Assembly: GCA_903828035.1 (NCBI GenBank)
Contig: CAIKKV010000197.1
Location: 1-15,247 of the forward strand
DNA length: 15,247 nt
Direction of reading: 5' to 3'
Source of the DNA: an uncultured bacterium
Lineage (GTDB): Bacteria > Verrucomicrobiota > Kiritimatiellia > CAIKKV01
Under the pieces are notes generated by a model, which worked only from the letters and a program-made list of their open reading frames with translations, made no database searches and had not been told where the DNA came from. The translations under genes and the position numbers were made by a program. This document shows, piece by piece, positions 1-6,410 of this stretch; position 1 is the first letter of the stretch; every line of letters starts with the position of its first letter.

Positions 1-66
1 GGGAACCGCCGTCTCCACTACGCCTACGGATGAGATAAAACCGCTAATATACTTAGGAAAACGCCA

Positions 67-94
67 TTGCCCGCGGGAAGCCGACTGCTAGTAT
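67..94 (+). promoter_or_regulatory. Candidate sigma70-type promoter of the first beta-barrel gene
   Basis: TTGCCC (67-72), a 16-bp spacer, then TAGTAT (89-94) preceded by TGC, giving an extended -10. It lies about 60 bp upstream of the start codon at 160, and no better match is visible in 1-150. In positions 1-33 the first forward frame reads a short peptide ending GNRRLHYAYG and then TGA; this could be the tail of an upstream gene but is too short to call. Promoter consensus in this organism is assumed, so this is a pattern match only. Confidence 0.35.
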
Positions 95-159
95 GAAAGC
101 GACGAGGACGAGTGTCCCCGTGCACCGTGGAAGAAAAACCATCCTGAAAGGTGTCCATC

Positions 160-813
160 ATGAGAAAGCTGCTGATCGTCGCCCTCACGCTCGCGTTATC
201 CGGCCCGCTTTGGGCCGACACCGCTTCCTCCACCCTGGAGCTGATCGGCATGGGAACCTACAGCTTCCCCAAGAATGACGACGTGTACGATCATGCCGCG
301 GGAGCCGAGGTGCAAGCCCGCTTCTGGCTGACCGATGCCGTGGGCCTGGCGCTGGCCGGCGGCTGGTCGAGATGGGACGTGAACGATCAGAACGCGGTCG
401 TCGGTGACGGCAAGATCCTGACCGCTGCGGATATCAGCGGCGACATCGATACCATTCCCGTGGGTGCCTCCGTGCTCTTGCGGGTAATTGACACCGAGCG
501 CATCGCCCTCGTGCTCGAAGGCGGCGCGCGCTACGTATTCACGGACGACTCTGGAACCGATGTCCGAATCATCGTCACCGAGCCGGGCCGGCCCACCGCC
601 ACCTCCACCCATCGGCTCAAAATCGACGACGGCGTGGTGGCGGTCGCAGCGGCCCAGCTCGAACTGAAACTCACGCCCAGCGTGTTCCTGCTGGCCGGCG
701 GCGGCTATCAGTGGGACCTCGACAAGGGTGACGTGAAGTTCCTGGACGAGAAGGTCTCGAACAACAAGTTCGAATCCGCCCAGGTCCAGGCCGGACTGGG
801 CGTCGCCTTCTAG
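160..813 (+). CDS. Outer-membrane beta-barrel-like protein, copy 1 (217 aa)
   Basis: A secreted protein of unknown specific role, probably a small outer-membrane beta-barrel. Residues 1-19 (MRKLLIVALTLALSGPLWA) form a clear signal peptide ending in LWA before DTASS. The mature part is rich in alternating polar/hydrophobic stretches (EVQARFWL, VGLALAGGW, IALVLEGGARYVF, VFLLAGGGYQW, QVQAGLGVAF) and ends in Phe, as beta-barrel proteins recognised by the BAM complex usually do. The ATG at 160 is preferred to the in-frame GTG at 151 because GAAAGG (146-151) sits 8 nt upstream of it and the signal peptide starts there. The next gene encodes a same-length paralog sharing EVQARFW, DGDVGLSPVG-like and IDDG(V/I)VAVAAA blocks. 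An intrinsic terminator follows directly, so it is probably monocistronic. The barrel assignment is inferred from sequence pattern, not from a recognised family. Confidence 0.8.
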   Translation: MRKLLIVALTLALSGPLWADTASSTLELIGMGTYSFPKNDDVYDHAAGAEVQARFWLTDAVGLALAGGWSRWDVNDQNAVVGDGKILTAADISGDIDTIPVGASVLLRVIDTERIALVLEGGARYVFTDDSGTDVRIIVTEPGRPTATSTHRLKIDDGVVAVAAAQLELKLTPSVFLLAGGGYQWDLDKGDVKFLDEKVSNNKFESAQVQAGLGVAF

Positions 814-833
814 TTCGACACGCGATTGACTTT

Positions 834-877
834 AAGACCGTCACCCCGCTTGCCCGCTGGAGGGTGGCGGTCTTTTT
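834..877 (+). terminator. Intrinsic terminator after the first beta-barrel gene
   Basis: The 12-bp arms AAGACCGTCACC (834-845) and GGTGGCGGTCTT (863-874) pair with a single G-T wobble, and C846/G862 can extend the stem. The loop is about 15 nt and the stem runs into TTTTT (873-877). It begins about 20 nt after the stop codon. Its strength suggests the two paralogs are transcribed separately. Confidence 0.85.
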
Positions 878-933
878 CAAATGAACCGCCCGCTGACCGG
901 GCCTGTGATTCCATAATCCCCCCAAGGAGCCTT

Positions 934-1587
934 ATGAAAACCCTCGCTCTCCTATTGGCCGTTCTCCTCGCCTCCGTCTCCTCCGCCCGGGCCGCCAATA
1001 TCCGCGGATTGACCCCTGAGCTGGTCGGCCTCGGAACCCTGTATGTGCCGGCCGACGACGACACCTACGATCTCGGCGCCGGCATGGAGGTCCAGGCGCG
1101 CTTCTGGATCACCCCCTACCTCGGACTCGCCCTGGCCGCCGGCGGCGCCGACTATGCCATCGACGAGCAGGACATCCGGATCCGGGGGCAGGACCTGGCG
1201 GTCGACGCCAACCTCGACGGCGATGTGGGCCTTTCGCCCGTCGGCGTCTCGCTGCTCCTGCGCCCCCTCCGGACGCCGCGCGTCGCCCTGACGCTGGAAG
1301 GCGGCGTGCGTTACGTGGCGGTGGATTCAAACGCGGAAATCGAACTGGCGGCCCGACAGCCCGGCCTGCGCACGTATGTCAAGGACACGGTGGATATCGA
1401 TGACGGCATCGTGGCGGTGGCGGCGGCCACGCTCGAAGTGACGCTCGCCAACCAGGTCTCGCTGACCGGGGGCGCCGGCTATCAATTCGACCTGCAAAAG
1501 GGCGATGTGGAGTTCGTGGATGTGGACCTGGGCAAAAACAAACTGGCCGCATTCCTCGTTCAAGCCGGCGTCCTGATCCGGTTCTGA
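934..1587 (+). CDS. Outer-membrane beta-barrel-like protein, copy 2 (217 aa)
   Basis: Paralog of the preceding gene and, from the chosen starts, exactly the same length (217 aa). Signal peptide MKTLALLLAVLLASVSSARA (1-20). The ATG at 934 is chosen because AAGGAG (924-929) lies just upstream and the signal peptide begins there; the frame stays open back to 826, but that part overlaps the terminator. Blocks shared with copy 1 are EVQARFW, GLALA, SPVG/IPVG before a leucine-rich strand, ALTLEGGVRYV / ALVLEGGARYV, IDDGIVAVAAA, GYQFDLQKGDVEF / GYQWDLDKGDVKF, and a C-terminal Phe. Divergence is concentrated between these blocks, as expected for surface loops. The function is not recognised; a small outer-membrane barrel is the inference. 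A promoter for this copy must lie in 878-925, but only a weak CATAAT (912-917) without a good -35 is seen. Confidence 0.8.
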   Translation: MKTLALLLAVLLASVSSARAANIRGLTPELVGLGTLYVPADDDTYDLGAGMEVQARFWITPYLGLALAAGGADYAIDEQDIRIRGQDLAVDANLDGDVGLSPVGVSLLLRPLRTPRVALTLEGGVRYVAVDSNAEIELAARQPGLRTYVKDTVDIDDGIVAVAAATLEVTLANQVSLTGGAGYQFDLQKGDVEFVDVDLGKNKLAAFLVQAGVLIRF

Positions 1588-1671
1588 TCCGGTCGGCGGC
1601 GTGCGCTGCCAGGCACGTCAGCGATCGCCCGGAGACCTCTTTGCATTTTCTAAATGTTTTTGTGGGCATTC

Positions 1672-1708
1672 TTGATTTTCAGTTCCCGCACTTCTTTATT
1701 ATTATAAA
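1672..1708 (+). promoter_or_regulatory. AT-rich promoter region upstream of malate dehydrogenase
   Basis: In an otherwise GC-rich window, 1640-1710 is conspicuously AT-rich. TTGATT (1672-1677) can serve as -35. Possible -10 elements are TTTATT (1695-1700, 17-bp spacer) or TATTAT (1697-1702, 19-bp spacer); TATAAA follows at 1703-1708. Which hexamer is used cannot be decided by eye. The leader would be about 50 nt to the ATG at 1763. Confidence 0.4.
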
Positions 1709-1762
1709 AACTCCTGCAAATTCGCCAAGCATCGGGTCGAAGGAATAAACTGGACGTCTGTC

Positions 1763-2839
1763 ATGAACAACCCCACCATCAAAGTAGCCGTCACCGGAGC
1801 CGCCGGCCAGATTGGCTATGCCCTCTTGTTCCGCATCGCCGCCGGCGATATGTTCGGCCCCAAAACACACGTTGAGCTGCACCTCCTCGAGCTTGAGCAC
1901 GCCATGAACGCCCTGAAGGGCATCATGATGGAGCTGGAGGATTGCGCCTTCCCCCTGCTTCGCAAGGTCACCATTACCACGGACCCGGCCGTTGCCTTCG
2001 ATGGAATCGACTGGGCGCTCCTGGTCGGCAGCGTGCCGCGCAAAGCCGGGATGGAGCGGGGCGATCTCCTGCGCATCAACGCCAACGTGTTCCTGGCCCA
2101 GGGCAAAGCGCTGGCCCAGCACGCCAAAAAGGAGTGCAAGGTGCTGGTGATCGGCAACCCCTGCAACACGAATGCGCTGATCGCCAAGGAGTGCGCCCGC
2201 GGCCTGGATCCGAAGAACTTCGTGGCCATGACCATGCTCGACCAGAATCGCGCCGCGGCGCAGCTGGCCCGGAAAGCCGGCGTGTCCGTTGAGGTCGTGA
2301 AGAATGTGGCGATCTGGGGCAACCACTCCACCACCCAATTCCCCGATTTCCATCACGCGCGAATCAACGGCCGTCCCGCCGAAGAGGTGATCCAGGACGA
2401 GGCCTGGCTCCAGGGTGAGTTTATCGAGACGATCCGGAAGCGCGGCGCCGAAATCATCCATGCCCGGGGCTTCTCCTCGGCGGCCTCGGCGGCCAATGCC
2501 ATCATCGACACCGTCCGCGCCCTGCGGAAGCCCACCCCCCCGGGCGAGTTCTTTTCGGCGGCCGTGGTCTCCGACGGCCATTACGGCGTGCCGAAAGGCA
2601 TCGTCTTCAGCTTTCCACTCACTTCCGATGGAACCTCCTGGAAGATCGTGGAGCATCTTGAGCATGGCGAGTTCGCCCAGCAGAAGCTTCGCGAAACGCT
2701 GGCCGAGCTCCTTGACGAAAAAGCCCAGGTCGACGCCCTCATGGAGGCGGCCTTGGCGAGCCAGGAGCCGCGGGCTCCCAACGGAACGGAAAGCGCGGGC
2801 GACTGGCTGTTCGGCTTCGCGAAAAAAGCCGCCCTATAA
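1763..2839 (+). CDS. mdh: Malate dehydrogenase (NAD-type, type 2)
   Basis: Interconverts malate and oxaloacetate with NAD(H) in the cytoplasm (TCA cycle). The sequence closely follows the Thermus/cytosolic-type MDH: Rossmann loop TGAAGQIG (11-18); acidic E43 at the end of beta-2 (HLLEL), which favours NAD over [15 protein letters not shown] (56-66); substrate arginines R93, R99 and R163 ([19 protein letters not shown]); [10 protein letters not shown] (131-140); catalytic pair D160 and H188 (IWGNHST); and a closing block [16 protein letters not shown] (270-285). Family members usually end soon after the equivalent of DEKAQVDAL (about residue 326). Here some 30 residues follow, including [19 protein letters not shown]. 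The start at 1763 is supported by alignment of the N-terminus ([12 protein letters not shown]); the ribosome site is weak (GGA at 1752-1754). It is probably monocistronic, and convergent with the toxin gene 17 nt downstream. Confidence 0.95.
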   Translation: MNNPTIKVAVTGAAGQIGYALLFRIAAGDMFGPKTHVELHLLELEHAMNALKGIMMELEDCAFPLLRKVTITTDPAVAFDGIDWALLVGSVPRKAGMERGDLLRINANVFLAQGKALAQHAKKECKVLVIGNPCNTNALIAKECARGLDPKNFVAMTMLDQNRAAAQLARKAGVSVEVVKNVAIWGNHSTTQFPDFHHARINGRPAEEVIQDEAWLQGEFIETIRKRGAEIIHARGFSSAASAANAIIDTVRALRKPTPPGEFFSAAVVSDGHYGVPKGIVFSFPLTSDGTSWKIVEHLEHGEFAQQKLRETLAELLDEKAQVDALMEAALASQEPRAPNGTESAGDWLFGFAKKAAL

Positions 2840-2856
2840 AGTTCGGCAGCCCGGGC

Positions 2857-3270
2857 CTATCCCGGAAATCCCGAAAGAAATTCGTCGGGCCCGGAAATTC
2901 TCAGCATGGCATGCCTGAAATCCTTTTGATTCCGGGTGACCACCACCTCGGCGCCCGCCAGCCGCCCGGCTTGCTCAAGAACGGCATCTTCGCAGTCCGC
3001 GATCCTGCTCTTCAACGCTTCCTCCAGAACGGAGCGGTTGACAGGCGCCACCTCGAACAGCCCCAGGATCTTCCTCAGGGCTTGACGCGCCTCGGAACGG
3101 GACATGGCTTGTGTGAGCAGGTAGTCCACGGTCGTGAGGGTAGTCGCGCATAACAGTCCCTCGATTTTCGACTGCTCGGCCAAGCCGAACAGCTCGGCGG
3201 CCGGACCGACGAACGGGTGCCGGGCAAGCAACACGTCGAGAACGATGTTGGTATCCAGCAGGACCCTCAC
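2857..3270 (-). CDS. vapC: PIN-domain toxin (VapC-like ribonuclease, PIN_3 type)
   Basis: Predicted metal-dependent RNase toxin of a type II toxin-antitoxin pair, 137 aa. PIN landmarks in order: LLDTNIVLDVLL with D6; a second acidic position near TTVDYLL (D49); ADCEDAVLEQA with D92, E94 and D95; and VTRNQKDF (111-118) with D117. The RNxKDF ending is characteristic of the PIN_3 subfamily. The start is GTG (3270-3268), and its GTGA overlaps the antitoxin stop by 4 nt, which implies translational coupling. GAGGGAG (3279-3285 on the + numbering) is the ribosome site, 8 nt upstream. All usual PIN acidic positions except the canonical middle Glu are easy to see, so it is likely active. The RNA target cannot be told from sequence. 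Confidence 0.88.
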   Translation of the reverse strand: MRVLLDTNIVLDVLLARHPFVGPAAELFGLAEQSKIEGLLCATTLTTVDYLLTQAMSRSEARQALRKILGLFEVAPVNRSVLEEALKSRIADCEDAVLEQAGRLAGAEVVVTRNQKDFRHAMLRISGPDEFLSGFPG

Positions 3271-3509
3271 GAATGCTTCTCCCTCAAATGCTTTCGATAG
3301 TCCGCCTCGGAGATGCCTCGCCCCTTCAAGAGGCCCACCAATGACGCCGTAATCGGCGGGATCACGGCGCCGGCGGGCGGCCGTCGCGGGGTCAGGCCGT
3401 CGAAAAAGTCGCTCACCATCTGCGAAACGGACTTGCCCCGGCGGGCCGCCTCCGCCTTGGCCGCCCGGATCCGCTCCGCCTTCATGCGCAAGGTCAGTTT
3501 TGTTTGCAT
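3267..3509 (-). CDS. DUF6364-family antitoxin (ribbon-helix-helix)
   Basis: An 80-aa antitoxin partner of the PIN toxin. The N-terminus MQTKLTLR is a ribbon strand followed by a helix (AERIRAAKAEAARRG) and KSVSQMVSDFFDGL, the usual DUF6364 DNA-binding part. The C-terminus SLVGLLKGRGISEADYRKHLREKHS matches the LKG...DY..yL.EK tail that binds the PIN partner in this family. The start at 3509 was chosen because it begins right before the TKLTLR strand. The frame is open further upstream, but a start there would lie inside the promoter. No Shine-Dalgarno precedes it, and the predicted transcription start coincides with the ATG, so translation is probably leaderless. The complex would be expected to bind the inverted repeat at 3510-3538 and repress the operon. 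Confidence 0.85.
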   Translation of the reverse strand: MQTKLTLRMKAERIRAAKAEAARRGKSVSQMVSDFFDGLTPRRPPAGAVIPPITASLVGLLKGRGISEADYRKHLREKHS

Positions 3510-3545
3510 GACGTACATTCTATTTATTTTTATACGTCTTGTCAA
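3510..3545 (-). promoter_or_regulatory. Promoter and probable operator of the toxin-antitoxin operon
   Basis: Reading the minus strand: consensus -35 TTGACA (3545-3540), a 17-bp spacer (3539-3523), then -10 TAGAAT (3522-3517). An inverted repeat GACGTA (3538-3533) ... TACGTC (3515-3510) flanks the -10, the normal place for an autorepressor operator. The expected +1, about 7-8 nt after the -10, falls at 3510-3509, the A of the antitoxin ATG. The motifs are seen directly; operator function is inferred from how ribbon-helix-helix antitoxins usually work. Confidence 0.75.
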
Positions 3546-3609
3546 ATCTGCCGCCCTCTACCATAGCGGCGTGCACCTGTTCTCGGGCTGGGCTTGTCGG
3601 AAGCCGCCT

Positions 3610-3673
3610 CGCGCGCCTGCCCTGAGCGAAGTCGAAGGACCGCCCGAGTGAGCGACAGCGAACAGGGCGCGCG
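3610..3673. repeat. REP-like intergenic repeat (CCTTCGACTTCGCTCAGG type)
   Basis: The minus strand contains CCTTCGACTTCGCTCAGG, a form of a short dispersed repeat (CCTTCGACxxxGCTCAGG) common in intergenic regions of many bacterial phyla. It sits in an imperfect hairpin: GCCCTG (3619-3624) pairs with CAGGGC (3663-3668), and the outer CGCGCGCC (3610-3617) can pair with GGCGCGCG (3666-3673). GAGCGAAGTCGAAGG and GAGTGAGCGACAGCG inside look like two related half-units. It lies between the asnB stop and the toxin-antitoxin promoter, where it could act as a transcript 3'-end structure. No T-run follows on either strand. Confidence 0.6.
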
Positions 3674-3734
3674 ATGGCTTGGCTGCAACAAAAGCACGCA
3701 ACCCGCCGCCCTGCACCAGACCGCCTTTTGCCAA

Positions 3735-5600
3735 TCAGCGGCGCAAAAACCGGGCATCCCAGATGGCGACATTCATGAGCGCCCACAGCACATGGTTGTG
3801 ATTGTGCTTCATGGAGAGGTGCTCGGCGATCAGGCGGTCCACCTCCGCCTCGCGCAGGTTCCGCTTCAGCACCGGCGACTCATGCAGCAGCTGAATCATC
3901 CAGTCCTTGAAGCCCGTGCGCAGCAGGTTCTTCACCGGCAGGCTGTACCCCTGCTTCCCGCGCTCCACAATGCTGTCGGGAAGCATCCCCTTGAGCGCCG
4001 CCCGGAACAGGTGCTTGGTCCGGAACCCCTTCAGCTTCCACTCGCCGGGCAGCGACGCCAGGAACTCCACCAGCACATGGTCCAGCAGCGGCACGCGGAC
4101 CTCCAGCGAGCTGGCCATGCTCATCTTGTCCACCTTCATGAGCACGCTGTCCGTCATCATGAAGCGCGTGTCGATGTACAGCTCGCGGTTGACCGGGTCC
4201 CGGGCGTCGCACCGGGCCGCGTACTCGGCCAGCTGGCGGAACGGCGAGGGGTTGATCCGCCCCAGGAACTCAGGCGCAAAGAGCCGGCGGTCCTGCTCGG
4301 CCCCGCCGAAAAACTGCCAGCGCAGATGGCCGCCCGGCTCCGGCAGCCGCGCTCCCTGCAGGAAGCGCTTCAGCATGTTGACGGCCCCCTTTTTCTGGGG
4401 GCGGTCCGGCAGCGCCGCCACCAGCGCGTCGATCATCGCGTGCCGCACCGGGCGCGGCACGCCCCGGAAATAGCGGCTCAGCCGGCTGGCCTTGAACCGG
4501 TCGTAGCCGGCGAAAATCTCATCCCCGCCCTCGCCGCTCAGGCACACCGTCACGTCGCGCCGGGCCTGCTGGCAAACCCGCATCAGCGGCACGCAGGACA
4601 AGTCGGTCATCGGCTCGTCGAGATGCCAGAGCGACTTCTCCACATCCGCCGGCGTCAGGTCGTCCACCATCAGCACCTGGTGGTCGGTGCCGAAATAATC
4701 CGCCACCACCTTGGCGTGTTCCAGCTCGCTGAACGACTTGTCGGCGTACCCGATGGTAAACGTCCGCAGCGGGCCGGAAATGTGCCGGCGCATCATGGCC
4801 ACCAGCGCGCTCGAGTCGAGCCCGCCCGAGAGGAAGACGCCCAGCGGCACATCGCTCATCAGGTGGCTTGCCGTGACCTCGTCGAGCAGCCCCCGCAGCT
4901 TCTCCACCGCCCCGCCGAAGGTGATGCCGGCCTCGGGCTTGAACGACAGGTCCCACCACGGCTCGATGCGAAGGTCGCCGTTTTCCAGCACGAGGCGGTG
5001 GCCGGCCGGCAGCTTGAAGATCCCCTGGAACATCGTCGCCGGCGCCGGGGTGAACTCGAATCCGATATAGTCGTACAGCGCCTGCGCGTCCAGCTCGCGC
5101 GGCACGGACGGGTCCTCCAGGATCGCCTTGATCTCCGAGGCGAACCGGAGCCGGCCGTTGTGCCAGTGGTAATACAGCGGCTTGATGCCGATCCGGTCGC
5201 GCGCCAGGAACAGGCGCTTCCAGGCCGAATCCCAGATCGCAAAGGCGAACATGCCGCGCAGGTGGTGCACCACGTCCACCCCCCAGGTCTCATACCCGTG
5301 CACGATCACCTCGGAGTCGGCGTTGCCGGAAAAGACGTGCCCCGCGGCCTCCAGCTCCCGGCGCAGTTCCCTGAAGTTGTAAATCTCGCCGTTGAACACC
5401 AGCCACACCGTTCCGGACTCGTTGCCCATGGGCTGGTGGCCGTGGGCCGTGAGGTCGATGATGCTCAGCCGCCGGAAGGCCAGAGTCGCCCCGTCCTCCG
5501 CATGCAGGCCTTCGTCATCCGGCCCGCGGTGGCGGATGGCGTTCGCCATCCGGGTTCCCAGCGCCGGATCATGCCAGTTGAAGCCACAGATGCCGCACAT
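3735..5600 (-). CDS. asnB: Asparagine synthetase, glutamine-hydrolysing (AsnB family)
   Basis: An ATP- and glutamine-dependent amidotransferase, 621 aa, full length for the family. It makes asparagine or, as in many surface-polysaccharide loci, may amidate a sugar or other carboxylate. The N-terminal class II glutaminase begins with Cys2 (MCGICGF) as nucleophile and has RHRGPDDEG (23-31), FNGEIYNF (69-76), and D95 in NADSEVIVHGYETWG. The C-terminal synthetase domain has the ATP-binding PP-loop SGGLDSSAL (258-266), CLSGEGGDEIFAGYDRF, and MASSLEVRVPLLDH. It starts 1 nt after the upstream methyltransferase stop (TAA-C-ATG), with GGGAG (5607-5611) inside that gene, so the pair is probably translationally coupled. 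No intrinsic terminator is seen after the stop. The enzyme family is certain; the true substrate is not. Confidence 0.93.
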   Translation of the reverse strand: MCGICGFNWHDPALGTRMANAIRHRGPDDEGLHAEDGATLAFRRLSIIDLTAHGHQPMGNESGTVWLVFNGEIYNFRELRRELEAAGHVFSGNADSEVIVHGYETWGVDVVHHLRGMFAFAIWDSAWKRLFLARDRIGIKPLYYHWHNGRLRFASEIKAILEDPSVPRELDAQALYDYIGFEFTPAPATMFQGIFKLPAGHRLVLENGDLRIEPWWDLSFKPEAGITFGGAVEKLRGLLDEVTASHLMSDVPLGVFLSGGLDSSALVAMMRRHISGPLRTFTIGYADKSFSELEHAKVVADYFGTDHQVLMVDDLTPADVEKSLWHLDEPMTDLSCVPLMRVCQQARRDVTVCLSGEGGDEIFAGYDRFKASRLSRYFRGVPRPVRHAMIDALVAALPDRPQKKGAVNMLKRFLQGARLPEPGGHLRWQFFGGAEQDRRLFAPEFLGRINPSPFRQLAEYAARCDARDPVNRELYIDTRFMMTDSVLMKVDKMSMASSLEVRVPLLDHVLVEFLASLPGEWKLKGFRTKHLFRAALKGMLPDSIVERGKQGYSLPVKNLLRTGFKDWMIQLLHESPVLKRNLREAEVDRLIAEHLSMKHNHNHVLWALMNVAIWDARFLRR

Positions 5601-5601
5601 G

Positions 5602-6342
5602 TTAAGCTCCCATCCGGATCATTTTGGAAATGGCCGGCGATCCGGCCCGGGCCGTCAGGCCCGCCCGCCTCGCCACCGCCTCAAGTTTTTTCGACAGGCC
5701 CGGCCGCCCGAGCGCCCGGTGCAGGACCAGCGGCCAGAAAAACTGGCGGATCACCGCGGCCTCGCGGAAACCCTCACGCTCAAAGGCCTCCGTGACCTGC
5801 CGATGCGTGAACGGAGTCCACCGGCGGGTGTTGCCCTCCATTTTCTTCTTCACCCCGAAGAACAGGCCGCCCATCCGGTGCAGCCCCTCGTGCAGCGGAT
5901 ATTCAATGATGACCTCCTCGCGGGCCACCCGGCACAGCTCCGCGATCAGCGCGGGCCACCGGGCGCAGTGCGTCAGCAGGCGGATGCAGAGGACGGCATC
6001 AAAAGCGCGTCCGGGAAAGGGAAGGGCCGTCACCTCCCCGGTGACGAAGCGGCACGTGCCCGCGGCCAGGAGATCCTCGATCCGCCGGCGGCAGGCCGGA
6101 TCGGTGCCCAGCACCATGAAGGGCCGGCCCTCCTCCGACAGGGGCCGCGCCAGCTGGCCGTGCCCGCCGCCCACGTCCAGGATCGTGCGGCGCCGGTCGG
6201 GCCCGAGCAAGGTTCGCACGGCCGCGGCCTGCACGTCCAGGAGCCAGGCGCCGGTGGGGCCGGCGAAGCGGGCGGCATAGCCGTCCGAAGCCGTCTCCAC
6301 ATCCGCCGTTTCACGAATAGACTCTGGGGCATCCGATTGCAT
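5602..6342 (-). CDS. Class I SAM-dependent methyltransferase
   Basis: A predicted soluble methyltransferase of 246 aa. The SAM-binding motif I is ILDVGGGHGQL (54-64), an acidic D81 follows the second strand (VLGTDP), and GEVTALPFPGRAFDAVLCIRLLTH (from 102) is the Methyltransf_11-type motif II/III region. The N-terminal ~35 residues (SDGYAARFAGPTGAWLL) resemble the lid of small-molecule methyltransferases. The C-terminal part is basic (KKKMEGNTRRWTPFTHRQV). The ATG at 6342 is preceded by AGAGG (6349-6353) at 6-nt spacing. The gene is co-oriented with asnB and separated from it by 1 nt, so they should act together, perhaps tailoring one metabolite or glycan. The substrate is unknown, and no glycosyltransferase cluster surrounds the pair in this window. 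Confidence 0.85.
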   Translation of the reverse strand: MQSDAPESIRETADVETASDGYAARFAGPTGAWLLDVQAAAVRTLLGPDRRRTILDVGGGHGQLARPLSEEGRPFMVLGTDPACRRRIEDLLAAGTCRFVTGEVTALPFPGRAFDAVLCIRLLTHCARWPALIAELCRVAREEVIIEYPLHEGLHRMGGLFFGVKKKMEGNTRRWTPFTHRQVTEAFEREGFREAAVIRQFFWPLVLHRALGRPGLSKKLEAVARRAGLTARAGSPAISKMIRMGA

Positions 6343-6371
6343 AAGCGGCCTCTGACATACCAGAAACCGGA

Positions 6372-6404
6372 GACGGTCACAATAGTATTCACCCCGAGAC
6401 CGTC
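6372..6404. repeat. Inverted repeat in the spacer upstream of the methyltransferase gene
   Basis: A 7-bp perfect inverted repeat, GACGGTC (6372-6378) / GACCGTC (6398-6404), surrounds 19 AT-richer nucleotides. It occupies the 68-bp gap between the ribbon-helix-helix gene stop and the methyltransferase start. There is no T-run, so it is not a standard terminator. It could be an operator for the methyltransferase-asnB pair or a transcript-end hairpin. A TACTAT -10-like hexamer lies in the loop on the minus strand, without a convincing -35. Confidence 0.35.
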
Positions 6405-6410
6405 CGTCCG

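Noticed and set aside
1..33. Possible 3' end of an upstream gene (peptide ending GNRRLHYAYG then TGA)
   Set aside because: Ten codons at the window edge cannot be told from chance.
1596..1630. Overlapping short hairpins after the second barrel gene (CGTGC/GCACG and CGCTG/CAGCG)
   Set aside because: 5-bp stems without a following T-run; too weak to call a terminator.
1679..2665. Minus-strand open frame of 328 codons opposite malate dehydrogenase
   Set aside because: Antisense shadow of a gene whose every catalytic residue is in place.
3594..5795. Long plus-strand open frame opposite asnB (733 codons)
   Set aside because: Its peptide is low-complexity (His/Arg/Gln/Ala rich) and is the antisense of a full-length, motif-complete AsnB; such frames arise from GC-rich codon bias.
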